The notes: generated by a model not told the origin, from the letters alone. Positions 31,209-40,482 are shown, numbered from the stretch's first letter. The stretch is 64,000 nt of DNA from Bacillus mobilis (GCF_001884045.1 NZ_MACF01000055.1:1-64000), one strand, 5' to 3'. Translations and numbers: made by a program.

Positions 31209-31901
31209 ATGAGAATAGAGATGAAAAAAGTTTTAATAGTTGAAGATGAACAGATTATCCGAGAGACTGTAGCCCATTATTTCTCGCATGATGGATATGA
31301 AGTAATTACAGCGGAAGATGGTCAAATTGGGCTAGATTTGTTTGCTGAACAAGAGCATAATATCAGTTTAGTTATTTTGGATATTATGCTCCCATTAATG
31401 GATGGATGGTCAGTGTGTAGACGTATTCGAAAGAATTCTAATGTTCCTATTATCCTATTAACGGCACGAAGTGATGAAGATGATACGTTACTTGGATTTG
31501 AACTTGGGGCAGACGATTATGTAACAAAACCATTTAAACCGTCTATTTTATTAGCGAGAGCAAAACGTTTGTTCAAAGATACAAATCAACAAGTACAATA
31601 TCAGGACTGTATTAATTTATGTGGTATTCGCTTAGATAAATCAGCACGTTCTGTTTCAATAGATGGACAAAAAATAGATTTTACACATACAGAATATGAA
31701 ATTTTACACTCTTTAATGCAACACAAGGAACAAGTACTATCAAGAGAGCAGTTAATCACAAATATTTGGGGATACGATTATGATGGAGATGATAAAACAC
31801 TAACTGCACATATGCGTAATGTACGATTAAAACTTGGTGAGAAAGCAAAACACATTATTACAGTTGTTCGTACGGGTTATAAATTTGAGGTAGAAAAATG
31901 A
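31209..31901 (+). CDS. OmpR/PhoB-family response regulator
   Basis: Receiver domain with acidic pocket (VEDEQ), phospho-acceptor Asp in LVILDIMLPLMDGW and the Lys in DDYVTKPF, followed by a winged-helix DNA-binding domain (FTHTEYEILHSLMQH, RNVRLKLG, VVRTGYKFE). 230 residues by this frame; starting at the internal ATG 31221 (MKKVLIVEDE) is more likely. Overlaps the kinase gene by 4 bp. Confidence 0.92.
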   Translation: MRIEMKKVLIVEDEQIIRETVAHYFSHDGYEVITAEDGQIGLDLFAEQEHNISLVILDIMLPLMDGWSVCRRIRKNSNVPIILLTARSDEDDTLLGFELGADDYVTKPFKPSILLARAKRLFKDTNQQVQYQDCINLCGIRLDKSARSVSIDGQKIDFTHTEYEILHSLMQHKEQVLSREQLITNIWGYDYDGDDKTLTAHMRNVRLKLGEKAKHIITVVRTGYKFEVEK

Positions 31902-33743
31902 TGAGAAAGAAGATTGTGTTTCAGTTATTTTCTCTTACCTTTTTACTATGTTGCATGATTATCGCAGCTATCTTTTTCGGACAAATGTATGTGATGAAAT
32001 ACTTATATATAGATAAAGAAAAAGAAAATGTTCAGAAGCAATTACAACGGTACTATACATTTTATGAAGCTCATAAACAGGATGAAAATACACTCCAGAG
32101 GAAGGAACTCTCGTATGCTAATCAGCAGGGTATTATGATTGCTAGGCTCGATAAAGAAGCCAATATCAAGAAATTACCATCAGGAGATCATTATATAAAA
32201 ACAGTTGATAAAAATGATTCGAGTCGATCCTCTAAGGTTGTGTTTAATAATTTAATCAATGCAAAGAAAGATATGGATCCTAATTTCAGTATATTAATTA
32301 CAAGTTTACTCAATAAAACGACTAAACTAGCTATCATGGATACAGTAAGTAAAAGATCGAATAAAGACATAGTGATTCCTACAACATTGAGAATAAAAGG
32401 TTATGATGGAAATTTTGTTGCACCTACTTATTATCAGATTGATAAATATATGATGTCTGGTGCTAAAAATGGTATGAAGGTTTTTTCAAAAGAAGAAAGT
32501 GAGAAATATTATTTCTTAGAGGGAATTGTAACAGAGATAAATTTCCCAGTTTACTTCAATTCAAAAATGAATAATACATTGTATAGTAATGAGGTGTTTG
32601 CAAATCGTATTTTGCAATTTCAATCGGAATGGATCAGCGATAAAGTGAAATTACAAGGAGACGAATGGGTTCAGAATGAAATCAGTATAGATGGAATCAA
32701 GTATCTAGAAACGATAAAACCACTCATGCAAAATGGACAAGTAAATGAATTCATTTATACATTGTCTTCGTTACAACCGATTACAAAAGTGACAGATGTA
32801 ATGAGTGATTATTATATATATTATAGCATTTGTGCTGATTCTATCGCTGGTTGTATGTTTATATTATTCAAGAATTATTACCAAACCATTACTAAAAATT
32901 AATGAAGCAACGAAAAAAATAATGCAATTTCAATTTCAAGATAAGCTTTCTATCAAATCAAAAAATGAAATTGGTGAGCTTTCCTCTAATATTAATCAAC
33001 TCTCAGAAAGAATGGAAGGATATATCAATCAGTTAAAAACAGACTTAGAAAAAGAGAAAAAATTAGAACAGACACGAAAAGATTTCATTGCAGGCGTTTC
33101 GCATGAATTAAAAACGCCACTCAGTGTCATGCAAATATCTGCATCTATGCTGCAAGATGGAATCGCGCCTGAAATGAATCAATATTATTGGGAAGCATTA
33201 GAAAAAGAAATAGAGAAAATGAATGTGTTAATAGATGAAATGTTGAATTTGGCTAAATATGAATCCGGAACGTACCAAATACAGATGGAGCAGGTTAATA
33301 TAGGGAATTTAATTCAAAAGGCAGCAAAAGATTTACAAGTTCAAATTAAAGAAAAATCACTACACATCAAATTAAATATAGATAATGTTTGTGTTAAAGG
33401 TAAAACACATCTGTTAGAACAGGTCATAACAAACTTGTTTACCAACGCGATTCGCTATACAGATGCGAATCGAACCATTGTGATAGATGTAAACGAGAAA
33501 CAACATGACGTATATATAGGGTTTGAAAATAAAGGGGCACATATAGCAGAAGAAAACATAGATAAAATATGGGATCAATTCTATAGAGTGGATAAATCAA
33601 GAAAAAGAGTATATGGTGGAACGGGTCTTGGACTTTCAATTGTAAAAAATATATTAGATTTACATAATGTAAAGTACGGTGTAACTAATACAAAAGATGG
33701 GGTATTGTTCTACTTCCATTTAGAAAAATGGGATACAAAGTAG
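31898..33743 (+). pseudogene. Sensor histidine kinase, frameshifted
   Basis: The N-terminal half (31898-32902 frame) has a membrane segment at residues 8-28 and a roughly 260-residue extracytoplasmic sensor. The C-terminal half lies in the +1 frame from about 32805: second membrane segment IYIIAFVLILSLVVCLYY, HAMP, FIAGVSHELKTPLS with the phospho-His, NLFTNAIRYT and GGTGLGLSIV. The frames switch inside TATTATATATATTATA (about 32811-32825). Joined, they give a full-length kinase. This is either a real mutation, a slippage-prone tract or a sequence error. Confidence 0.85.
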
Positions 33744-33832
33744 TAAGATGTAACATTGATATTATAGATTTTACTGTGGTGTTAAAGGCGATTTACATTC
33801 ATATAAATTATTTTTAAAAAGGTGCGGAGTCA

Positions 33833-33862
33833 ACTGAAATGTACCCTTTAAAATGGACAGTT
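33833..33862. mobile_element. Possible relic of an IS3-family end
   Basis: ACTGAAATGTACCCTTTAAA followed by ATGGACAGT resembles ends of IS150-group elements. There is no transposase nearby, so it is a scar at best. Confidence 0.25.
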
Positions 33863-33893
33863 TAATAAAAAAAAACTGAAAAATCAAGCCCGG

Positions 33894-33932
33894 AAAAGAT
33901 GGTTCCGATATTCAATCGGAATCATCTTTTTT
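33894..33932 (+). terminator. Terminator downstream of the kinase
   Basis: AAAAGATGGTTCCGAT pairs with ATCGGAATCATCTTTT, followed by T. Probably terminates the peptidase/two-component operon. Confidence 0.75.
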
Positions 33933-34019
33933 AATGTTCACTGATAACGATTATAATTATACCCCTCCATCTATTAATGGTATCTTTAGTAAAGTTGAAG
34001 AATATGTAGGCTAAAGCGT

Positions 34020-34555
34020 CCATAGCGTTGCTTTTTTTGGTTATATAAGGGTAATATCATATAGGAGTAGAGGCCATGCATATTTGCACCAGAACCGGTT
34101 AAAATTAAGGTGGTTCAGTTAGAGAAAGGAACTTTATGGTATCATTTTAGCGAGTTTATTTATATTAAACTATATAAATAAGAAGTTGCATAAAGGTAAG
34201 TAAATATTATAATTGATTTTGAACCATTTAATCCAACAATAAATGACATAGCGATCAAACTTACTATGGTACTTTTTATACCGTTATTCTTAGCCTTGCT
34301 TATCAAAGTCATACTTATGAAATTTATGAGAGAATCGATTGCTGGCAGACTAGCATATCTATCTTGTCTATTTTTTATGTACTATGTATTTAAATTTGTT
34401 ACAGAGTAGAAAGACATCTTAGGATGTCTTTTCTTTATAAATAACAGTAATGTAGTATTTAAGCCTATACGTTCACACAAGATTACATGTATTTAGTTCT
34501 GTATATCAATAAAGTTTTGGAACTTGATTTTCTTATCCAATCAAGTTCCAAAAAA
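34020..34555 (+). repeat. Duplicated segment, copy 1
   Basis: Parallels 36400-36990 over most of its length, including the small-ORF segment, the small membrane protein and the region after it (TACGTTCACACAAGAT...). Both copies end at a Tn7-end-like sequence. This copy lacks about 60 bp at its front relative to copy 2. Confidence 0.7.
34200..34409 (+). pseudogene. Small membrane protein, copy 1, start codon lost
   Basis: Same 69-codon frame as at 36633, but the GTG start has become GTA; the next ATG would remove the N-terminal third. The remaining codons are well conserved (PFNPTINDIAIKLTMVLF...), so loss is recent, or a non-standard start is used. Confidence 0.55.
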
Positions 34556-34656
34556 CTCTAAACTAAAAACTTATAAAGAATCTTTGATAAATAGCCATTA
34601 TTATAAATTTTGTAGGTACTTTCATGTCTTAATAACAGGACATGAAAGTCTAAACC
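34549..34656. repeat. Tn7-like end remnant with several TnsB-site-like motifs
   Basis: Contains AACTCTAAACTA at 34554-34565 and AGGACATGAAAGTCTAAACC at 34637-34656. The latter forms a perfect inverted repeat with ACTTTCATGTC at 34618. Motifs match those in the transposon ends at 37724 and 59860-60003. Confidence 0.5.
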
Positions 34657-34823
34657 TTTTGAACATAGGACAAAAAACTCTTAACTACTTAGCCAGTAAT
34701 ATCTTTAACTTATTTTATTATAATAGATGAAAATAATGATAAAATTATACCTTTTTCCTAATTGCACGTGTGAATATTCTGATACAATAGAATTAAATAA
34801 ATTTAAAGTTAGGGTGAAACGTA

Positions 34824-35126
34824 ATGTGGGATAGTCATTTCCATGGTACTCCAAGTAAAGTGATAGTTGAAGAGATTTCTTCGGAAAACAATAGTGATAA
34901 AACTTTTAAAGTTGGACAAATATATTCACATCCATTATATGTTTATAAGCTAGAAATTTCTAAAATTGAAGCGTATAAAGGTGAAAGTTATAGTTATAGA
35001 AATGCTTCTATATTTGTAAAGCCTTGCTTTTTTAATAGGGAAAATGAAATTGTTAAATTAGATGAGTATGAGATGACTACAGAAGAATTGAACGCAGACA
35101 AATGGTGGATTGAATCAGAAAAATAG
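34824..35126 (+). CDS. Hypothetical protein, 100 aa
   Basis: Begins MWDSHFHGTPSKVIVEE; AGGGTG lies eight bases upstream. Soluble, acidic, no motif that I recognise. Followed after 13 bp by the zinc-ribbon protein, with which it probably forms an operon. Confidence 0.65.
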   Translation: MWDSHFHGTPSKVIVEEISSENNSDKTFKVGQIYSHPLYVYKLEISKIEAYKGESYSYRNASIFVKPCFFNRENEIVKLDEYEMTTEELNADKWWIESEK

Positions 35127-35139
35127 AGGTGAGAATACT

Positions 35140-36150
35140 ATGATTAATTTACTTATAAATACAGGTCTTTCTAAAAAGCTGTTAAGTGAATGGCATCCTA
35201 TCAAGAATGGTCACTTGAATCCTGAAGATATTACATATGGAAGTTACGAATATATTTGGTGGGAGTGCTCTGAGGGACATGTTTGGGGATCAACTCCTAA
35301 TGATAGGCTGAAAGTTGAAGATGAGCTTTGTCCAAAGTGTATGAAGAAAAAGCAGCAGCTAGATAAATTAAACAATGTTAATAAAATAGAAGCTAAATCA
35401 CTTAGATGTATTGATCCAGATTTATCTAAGCAATGGAATTTCAAAAGAAATGCAGATGTAACACCTGATAATGAGATGATTGATGAAGAGAATTGGAATG
35501 TTAGATGGTGGATATGTGGTAAGGGTCATGAGTGGAAGGAGTCTGTTAGAAGTAGACTTCATGATAAAACTGTGTGTCCATACTGTTCAAATAAGAAAGT
35601 TTGCAAAGACAACTCATTAGCAACAATGTATCCAGAGATAGCAAAGGAGTTTTGTATCTTTGACACATGTTATCGGCAGAAATTCCGAAATCCATATGAG
35701 GCAATTTATACTTCAAATGAAGAAGTAATGTGGGTTTGTAAAGAAGGTCATATGTGGAGAGAAAAAATAAATTTAAGAGTGAAAAATGGTAAGGGATGTA
35801 GAACTTGTGAAAAGTATCAACAGTCAATTGCTCTTCATAACCCAGAAATAGCAAAAGAATGGCATCCTACAAAGAATAAAGAAGTATATGGTGTAACAAC
35901 ACCAGAGGAGACATCTACCAGATGTAACGAAAGAGCATGGTGGATTTGTGGTAAGTGTGGACATGAATATAAAGCAATGGTCAAAGCTAGACATGAAGGG
36001 GCTGCAAAATGTCCGTCATGTTATCCTCCAGAACCAAGGGTAAGAAAAAAGAAAAGAGAAGCTTTATTTCAAACTTATAATAAGATGGAAGATAATAGGG
36101 TTATCTTTGAGAAGAATTTAAGAGGAAAATTTAAAGATAGTGAAGGATAG
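35140..36150 (+). CDS. Four-unit zinc-ribbon protein (DUF4379-like)
   Basis: About 336 residues with four repeats of the pattern EWHPxKN...WWxCxxGHxW...CPxC: CSEGHVW...CPKC, CGKGHEW...CPYC, CKEGHMW...CRTC, and CGKCGHEY...CPSC. Each offers a C-x(2-3)-H/C-x(n)-CxxC zinc site. This family is often found beside nucleases and in phage or defence-related settings, but no nuclease motif is present here. Start at 35140 (MINLLIN) follows GAGGTGAG. Confidence 0.82.
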   Translation: MINLLINTGLSKKLLSEWHPIKNGHLNPEDITYGSYEYIWWECSEGHVWGSTPNDRLKVEDELCPKCMKKKQQLDKLNNVNKIEAKSLRCIDPDLSKQWNFKRNADVTPDNEMIDEENWNVRWWICGKGHEWKESVRSRLHDKTVCPYCSNKKVCKDNSLATMYPEIAKEFCIFDTCYRQKFRNPYEAIYTSNEEVMWVCKEGHMWREKINLRVKNGKGCRTCEKYQQSIALHNPEIAKEWHPTKNKEVYGVTTPEETSTRCNERAWWICGKCGHEYKAMVKARHEGAAKCPSCYPPEPRVRKKKREALFQTYNKMEDNRVIFEKNLRGKFKDSEG

Positions 36151-36185
36151 CTTGAAATCTTTTTTCAAATTTGTGCTGGGAAGCT

Positions 36186-36226
36186 AAAAAACTAAAAAAG
36201 TGTCCTTTTTGCTTTTTTAGTTTTTT
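36186..36226 (+). terminator. Terminator after the zinc-ribbon gene
   Basis: AAAAACTAAAAAAG pairs with CTTTTTTAGTTTTT. Two further hairpins follow at 36253-36290 (AGCACCT/AGGTGCT) and 36300-36332 (AGACCTTGCT/AGCAAGGTCT with T-run). Confidence 0.75.
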
Positions 36227-36299
36227 ACATTTTATTTTGTGGAAATGAATTTAAATAAAAGCACCTATAAATCTCTAAGGTGCTTATTTTACTATATCT

Positions 36300-36332
36300 A
36301 GACCTTGCTATTTTGTGTAGCAAGGTCTTTTA
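36300..36332 (+). terminator. Third hairpin of the terminator series
   Basis: 10-bp perfect stem AGACCTTGCT/AGCAAGGTCT followed by TTTTATTAT. May act in either direction together with 36253-36290. Confidence 0.65.
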
Positions 36333-36499
36333 TTATATGTTCTATTTATAAAGTGAATTTAGTACGATAGAACATTTTCAATACTCCTAGAAATCATAGC
36401 AGTGCTTTTTTGTTATAAAGGATAATATTATATAGGAGTAGAAGCCATGCATATGACAAAAAAGAACAATTTCGGTAGGAATCCTGATTGTTCCCTGAA

Positions 36500-36613
36500 A
36501 TGCGTCTTATATTTGCAAAAGAACCGGTTAAAATTAAGATTGTTCAGTTGGAGGAAGGAACCTTATGGTATCTTTTTAGCGAGTTTATTTGTATAATTTT
36601 ATTCTTTAAATAG
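36500..36613 (+). CDS. Small ORF, 37 codons, conserved in the duplicated copy
   Basis: MRLIFAKEPVKIKIVQLEEG, then TLWYLFSEF. The same frame is kept at the protein level in copy 1 near 34083 (PEPVKIKVVQLEKGTLWYHFSEF), which suggests coding. It has no good ribosome site of its own. An overlapping frame with AGGAG starts at 36447 (MHMTKKNNF) and ends at 36596, so the true start is unclear. Confidence 0.4.
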   Translation: MRLIFAKEPVKIKIVQLEEGTLWYLFSEFICIILFFK

Positions 36614-36632
36614 AACGATAAGAGAAAGGTAA

Positions 36633-36842
36633 GTGAATATTATAATTAATTTCGAACCATTTAATCCAATAATGAATGACATAGCGATCAAACTTGCTAT
36701 GGTACTATTTATACCGTTATTCTTAGCATTGCTTGTCAAAGTCATACTTATGAAATTTATGAGAGAATCCGTTGCTGGCAGGCTAGCCTATCTATCTTGT
36801 CTATTTTTTATGTACTATGTATTTAAATTTGTTACAGAATAG
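36633..36842 (+). CDS. Small membrane protein, 69 aa
   Basis: GTG start after AAAGG. Two hydrophobic segments: LAMVLFIPLFLALLVKVIL (about 22-40) and LAYLSCLFFMYYVFKFV (about 51-67). Function unknown. A copy without a start codon is at 34200-34409. Confidence 0.6.
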   Translation: MNIIINFEPFNPIMNDIAIKLAMVLFIPLFLALLVKVILMKFMRESVAGRLAYLSCLFFMYYVFKFVTE

Positions 36843-36989
36843 ATAGGCATCTTAGGATGCCTTTTTTATAAATAAAAGTAACGTAGTATTTAAACATATA
36901 CGTTCACACAAGATCACATGTATTTAGTTCTGTAAATCTATAAAACTTTAGTTTGGATTTTCTTGGCCCAAGCTAGTCCCAAAAATGAG

Positions 36990-37015
36990 AGTTTAGAGTT
37001 TCATGCCTTTGTACA
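36990..37015 (-). repeat. Tn7-like end, inverted orientation
   Basis: On the minus strand TGTACAAAGGCATGAAACTC then TAAACT; 25 of 26 bases match the left end at 37724-37749. The orientation would make it the right end of an element lying to its left. Confidence 0.55.
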
Positions 37016-37054
37016 GTACATTAAGATAGGAGGGGAGTTTAACTCACATTTCCT

Positions 37055-37090
37055 CAACTGTTCGTTAAATTCCGATTTAACGAACAGTTG
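37055..37090. promoter_or_regulatory. Perfect 16-bp inverted repeat
   Basis: CAACTGTTCGTTAAAT and its complement around a 4-nt centre, about 60 bp upstream of the 37153 gene. A partly similar TTCGTTAAAATTGTATTTAACG lies at about 37662-37683. It may be an operator of the small gene or a terminator. Confidence 0.45.
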
Positions 37091-37152
37091 GTATTGTCTT
37101 ATTTATATGTTATGATGTTATTGTCATTTATTATAAGTTGAGGAGAATTAAT

Positions 37153-37557
37153 ATGAAAATTCCTTTTATGAAAGAAAAAACAAAAAAAGTAGAAAAAAGA
37201 TATTTGCAAGCAGAAACATTTGTACAACTATTCTGTGGTTTAATGATTCCTAGAATACGAGACGGAAAAGACATTGAGACAGCTTGGAATGAAATAAAAG
37301 ATTACTTTGAGGAACCTCGTTTTAAACATGAAAAAGTATGTTTCAGTAAAGGTTTGAAGTATAATTTCGAAGATCTTATTGAAGCATACAATGAATTATA
37401 TTATGAAGAAACACCCGTCTACTTCAATTTACTACAAGTATTTAAAGAATACCATGCCAGTGAAAAACAAATATTAGCTGATCAGTTAACCATTTATCAG
37501 GTAATGAATACAAGAGTGCCTTATAGTACAGAGTCCTACTTTCCCAACACTAAATAA
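37153..37557 (+). CDS. Hypothetical protein, 134 aa
   Basis: ATG 37153 (MKIPFMKEK) follows GAGGAG. Soluble and helical; contains YLQAETFVQLFCGLMIPRIRDG and YYEETPVYFNLLQVFKEYH. I do not recognise a family. It lies between two inverted Tn7-like ends (37015 and 37724), so it may be host DNA between two insertions. Confidence 0.6.
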   Translation: MKIPFMKEKTKKVEKRYLQAETFVQLFCGLMIPRIRDGKDIETAWNEIKDYFEEPRFKHEKVCFSKGLKYNFEDLIEAYNELYYEETPVYFNLLQVFKEYHASEKQILADQLTIYQVMNTRVPYSTESYFPNTK

Positions 37558-37723
37558 TAGTTTGTAAATGTTATAGTATGAATGACGTATGAATCATCCA
37601 TAATGAAATTTTCAAGCGAATTAGTAAATAGAATATGATTTCAAAACGACAAGAACATTTGTTCGTTAAAATTGTATTTAACGTGAAGAATAGATAGCTG
37701 TTTTTTTATTCTTCGTATATAAT

Positions 37724-37813
37724 TGTACAAAGACATGAAACTCTAAACTAATTAGACAAGAAAGTCTAAACTATCATTTGGGGAACTTAGTTGGGACAAG
37801 AAAGTCTAAACTA
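37724..37813 (+). repeat. Left end of the Tn7-like transposon
   Basis: TGTACA at the tip, then sites at 37729-37750, 37752-37773 and 37792-37813. The last two share GACAAGAAAGTCTAAACTA exactly; the first is GACATGAAACTCTAAACTA. Three spaced TnsB sites at the left end is the Tn7 arrangement. Confidence 0.72.
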
Positions 37814-37894
37814 AAATTTTTTAGATTTATATAATATCCATTAAACATAATGTTAAACCAAATTAATTTGAAAGAATATAATTTATTAAAGAAA

Positions 37895-37924
37895 AATCCC
37901 CAAAAATATGAATTTTTAGGGATT
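37895..37924 (-). terminator. Terminator of the ars operon
   Basis: AATCCC-AAAAAT and ATTTTT-GGGATT stem, with TTTTTC on the minus-strand 3' side, directly after the phosphatase stop. Confidence 0.75.
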
Positions 37925-37931
37925 AGATATA

Positions 37932-38357
37932 TTATACGTATAAACGGTTTAACACTTGTTTCATTTCTGGCTTGATACTAATGCTTGAACGGATTTCTTT
38001 TGCTTTTTGTTCAGCTTCTTCCACATTAGATGCATGCCCTAATTCTACTAACAACCCTGTAGCAACTGTACCTGTACGATTACGTCCACCAGAACAATGG
38101 AAAAATACTTTTTTATCTTGTTCAACAGCTTCCTTGACCGCCGCAATTGCATTTCTTACTGATTCATCTTGCCCTTCAACACCTTCTACGATTGGATAAG
38201 CATGACGTTTAGTCCCAGACGGAAACCCTTCTGGTTCTTCTCCACCAGCACGTAAATCAAACACCTCTGTAATCCCGTGCTTGTTTACTGCGTCTTGTAT
38301 AGCGTCTACTCCACCAATATATACTTTTCCTTTTACTAATTCGTGATAGTTAGTCAT
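37932..38357 (-). CDS. Dual-specificity-type protein phosphatase in the ars operon
   Basis: 141 residues with the P-loop HCSGGRNRTG (Cys-x5-Arg) near residue 92 and a DLRAGGEEPEGFP segment. A cysteine phosphatase fold of this type recurs in Firmicute arsenic operons; its role there is unsettled. AAGGAG precedes the start. Last gene of the operon, 26 bp after the HesB-like gene. Confidence 0.8.
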   Translation of the reverse strand: MTNYHELVKGKVYIGGVDAIQDAVNKHGITEVFDLRAGGEEPEGFPSGTKRHAYPIVEGVEGQDESVRNAIAAVKEAVEQDKKVFFHCSGGRNRTGTVATGLLVELGHASNVEEAEQKAKEIRSSISIKPEMKQVLNRLYV

Positions 38358-38383
38358 GTTTGTTAATCTCCTTCAATTATTAG

Positions 38384-38665
38384 TTAGCAGCAGTTAGATC
38401 CGCCACTGATAACCAGTCCTGCGCCTTGTTGATCCTCTACATAGTCTAAAGTTAAAGTATTAACAATTTCAGCTACTTTTGGATCCATAGCGACTTGAAC
38501 ACCATTTACTGTTTCTGTGATATCACTTTCTTCTGCTTCGCCTAAATTAATACCGTAACTAGGGCCACAGCATCCAGCACCCTCAAATGTAAAACGTAAT
38601 GTTGAAACACCGTTTTCTTTCATGGCATTTTCAATAAATTCTTTTGCTTTATCTGTAATATTCAT
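38384..38665 (-). CDS. HesB/IscA-like protein, arsenic-operon type
   Basis: 93 residues with the A-type carrier fold (MNITDKAKEFIENAM, LRFTFEGAGCCGPSYGINLGEAEE, GLVISGGSNCC). Usual IscA proteins have C...CGCG; here both cysteine sites are vicinal pairs (GCCG and a terminal NCC), suited to binding As(III). Lies between arsA and the phosphatase gene. Confidence 0.8.
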   Translation of the reverse strand: MNITDKAKEFIENAMKENGVSTLRFTFEGAGCCGPSYGINLGEAEESDITETVNGVQVAMDPKVAEIVNTLTLDYVEDQQGAGLVISGGSNCC

Positions 38666-38703
38666 TATTATTTCTCCCCTTCACAGTAACTAATTAAAAT
38701 GTT

Positions 38704-40464
38704 TTATTTTACTAACTCTTTAAGTTTCTCATATCCTACAATATCTTCCGATTGCCAAGGGATAATAACACAGTTATTTTGTGATTCCTTTTGCACTTCT
38801 TGAATCCACTGTATTTCGGACTGTGCTCTTCCTCTTAACACAAAGTCACTTGTATGTGTTGCGTAAAAACTTTGATTGATAACCCACCATTTCGGAGTAA
38901 TATCCGCACGTTTTAAATCTTCTTGTAGACGGCTTGCTTCATGAACTGGTGTTGCTTCTGCAAGTGTTACAATTACAACGCTTGTTTCTTCTGGATTACG
39001 CAAACGTGGTAATAAGTTTTTCACAGACTGTGGTACTTCACCCGTAGAACGTGCAATTTCCTTATGATACGTTTGTGCTGCATCTAGTAACAATAATGTA
39101 TGACCTGTTGGTGCTGTATCAATTACTACAATTTCATCATTAGCTCTTTCAACAATATCGGCCAAAGCACGAAAGACTGCAATTTCTTCCGTACAAGGAG
39201 AACGTAAGTCCTCTTCGAGATACGCTAAACCTTCTTCATCAACTGTATCTTTTGCTTGCTCTATGACTTCCTTACGATAGTTTTCAACTTCTACTTTTGG
39301 ATCAATTCGGCTTACCGTAATATTCCCTTGTTCTCCATGCATGACATAATCAATATGTGCTGCGGGGTCAGTTGTAGTTAGGTGTACATGGTGCCCTTTT
39401 TCAGCCAGACCAACTGCAATTGCTGAAGCTACTGTAGTCTTTCCGACACCACCTTTTCCCATTGTAAAAATTACTCGTTTTCCTGATTCTGAAAGATTAG
39501 TAATCAATGTCTGAAGTGAAGGGATAGAGACGGTATTTGCTTCCTCATCTGAAATCAAGAGATTTTCCATTGGTTGAACCAGTTTTCTCATATTCTCTAT
39601 TCCAGTAACATTAAACGGTACTAATGGAATTTCATAAGTAGGAAGATTTTTTAATTCTTCTGCCATGTTTTCTAACGCGCGTGATTGTCTCTTAAACAGT
39701 GCATTTGAGACATTATCATTTTGCATATAGTCTTTCAAAATCCCATTTACAAGTAGAAATTGATTACTAACACCAATTTCTTTTAATTCATGAGCTGCTC
39801 GTTCTGCTTCTTGTAATGGAGAACTATCCGGTCGTGTAACAAGCATTAACATCGTTTGGTTTGGATTAGATAGTGCCTGAACCGTTTGATTATACAACTC
39901 TTTTTTATCACCAAGTCCTGCTAATGGCCCTAAACAAGAAGCCCCATGAGTACTTTCTTCCAGGAAACCACTCCAAGCCGTAGGAAGTTGAAGAAGACGT
40001 AACGTATGACCTGTTGGTGCTGTATCAAATATAATGTGATCGAATTTTGATGTTAATTCTTTATTTGTAAGTAACGTAGAGAATTCATCAAATGCAGCCA
40101 TTTCTACTGTGCAAGCACCAGATAACTGCTCTTCCATCGTTGCAATAACAGCATCAGGAAGCTTTCCACGATATGGACCAACAACACGTTCTTTATATTC
40201 ATGAGCAGCAGTTTCAGGATCTAAGTTTGCTACTTGTAGATTTGGAACACTTGGAATTTCTTTCGGTTTATTCGTAAGTTCTATTTCGAACACATCTTGT
40301 AAATTAGAAGCTGGGTCAGTACTTATTAATAAAACTTTCTTCCCCATATCAGCTAACGTAATAGCTGTTGCACATGCAGTAGATGTTTTTCCTACCCCGC
40401 CTTTACCAGTAAAGAACAAAAATGGTGTGAATGCTATTGTGTTTGGGTTATATAAGTTTGTCAT
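38704..40464 (-). CDS. arsA: Arsenite-activated ATPase ArsA
   Basis: 586 residues in two homologous halves, each with a P-loop (GKGGVGKTSTA near 19, GKGGVGKTTVA near 337) and the DTAPTGHTLRLL/DTAPTGHTLLLL signature. The three cysteines that bind As(III) in the characterised E. coli enzyme have counterparts in SGACTVE, GASCLGP and RSPCTEE. Works with the arsenite permease and receives As(III) from ArsD. Start supported by GAAAGG. It is 18 bp after arsD. Confidence 0.95.
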   Translation of the reverse strand: MTNLYNPNTIAFTPFLFFTGKGGVGKTSTACATAITLADMGKKVLLISTDPASNLQDVFEIELTNKPKEIPSVPNLQVANLDPETAAHEYKERVVGPYRGKLPDAVIATMEEQLSGACTVEMAAFDEFSTLLTNKELTSKFDHIIFDTAPTGHTLRLLQLPTAWSGFLEESTHGASCLGPLAGLGDKKELYNQTVQALSNPNQTMLMLVTRPDSSPLQEAERAAHELKEIGVSNQFLLVNGILKDYMQNDNVSNALFKRQSRALENMAEELKNLPTYEIPLVPFNVTGIENMRKLVQPMENLLISDEEANTVSIPSLQTLITNLSESGKRVIFTMGKGGVGKTTVASAIAVGLAEKGHHVHLTTTDPAAHIDYVMHGEQGNITVSRIDPKVEVENYRKEVIEQAKDTVDEEGLAYLEEDLRSPCTEEIAVFRALADIVERANDEIVVIDTAPTGHTLLLLDAAQTYHKEIARSTGEVPQSVKNLLPRLRNPEETSVVIVTLAEATPVHEASRLQEDLKRADITPKWWVINQSFYATHTSDFVLRGRAQSEIQWIQEVQKESQNNCVIIPWQSEDIVGYEKLKELVK

Positions 40465-40482
40465 TGCCTTTCACTTCTTTCT

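Larger units (their letters stand above)
36400..36990 (+). repeat. Duplicated segment, copy 2
   Basis: Counterpart of 34020-34555, with both small frames intact. Ends where the Tn7-end-like sequence 36990-37015 begins. Confidence 0.7.

Noticed and set aside
34524-34730. 68-codon frame over the Tn7-like end motifs
   Set aside because: No ribosome site; it reads through repeat motifs and hairpins.
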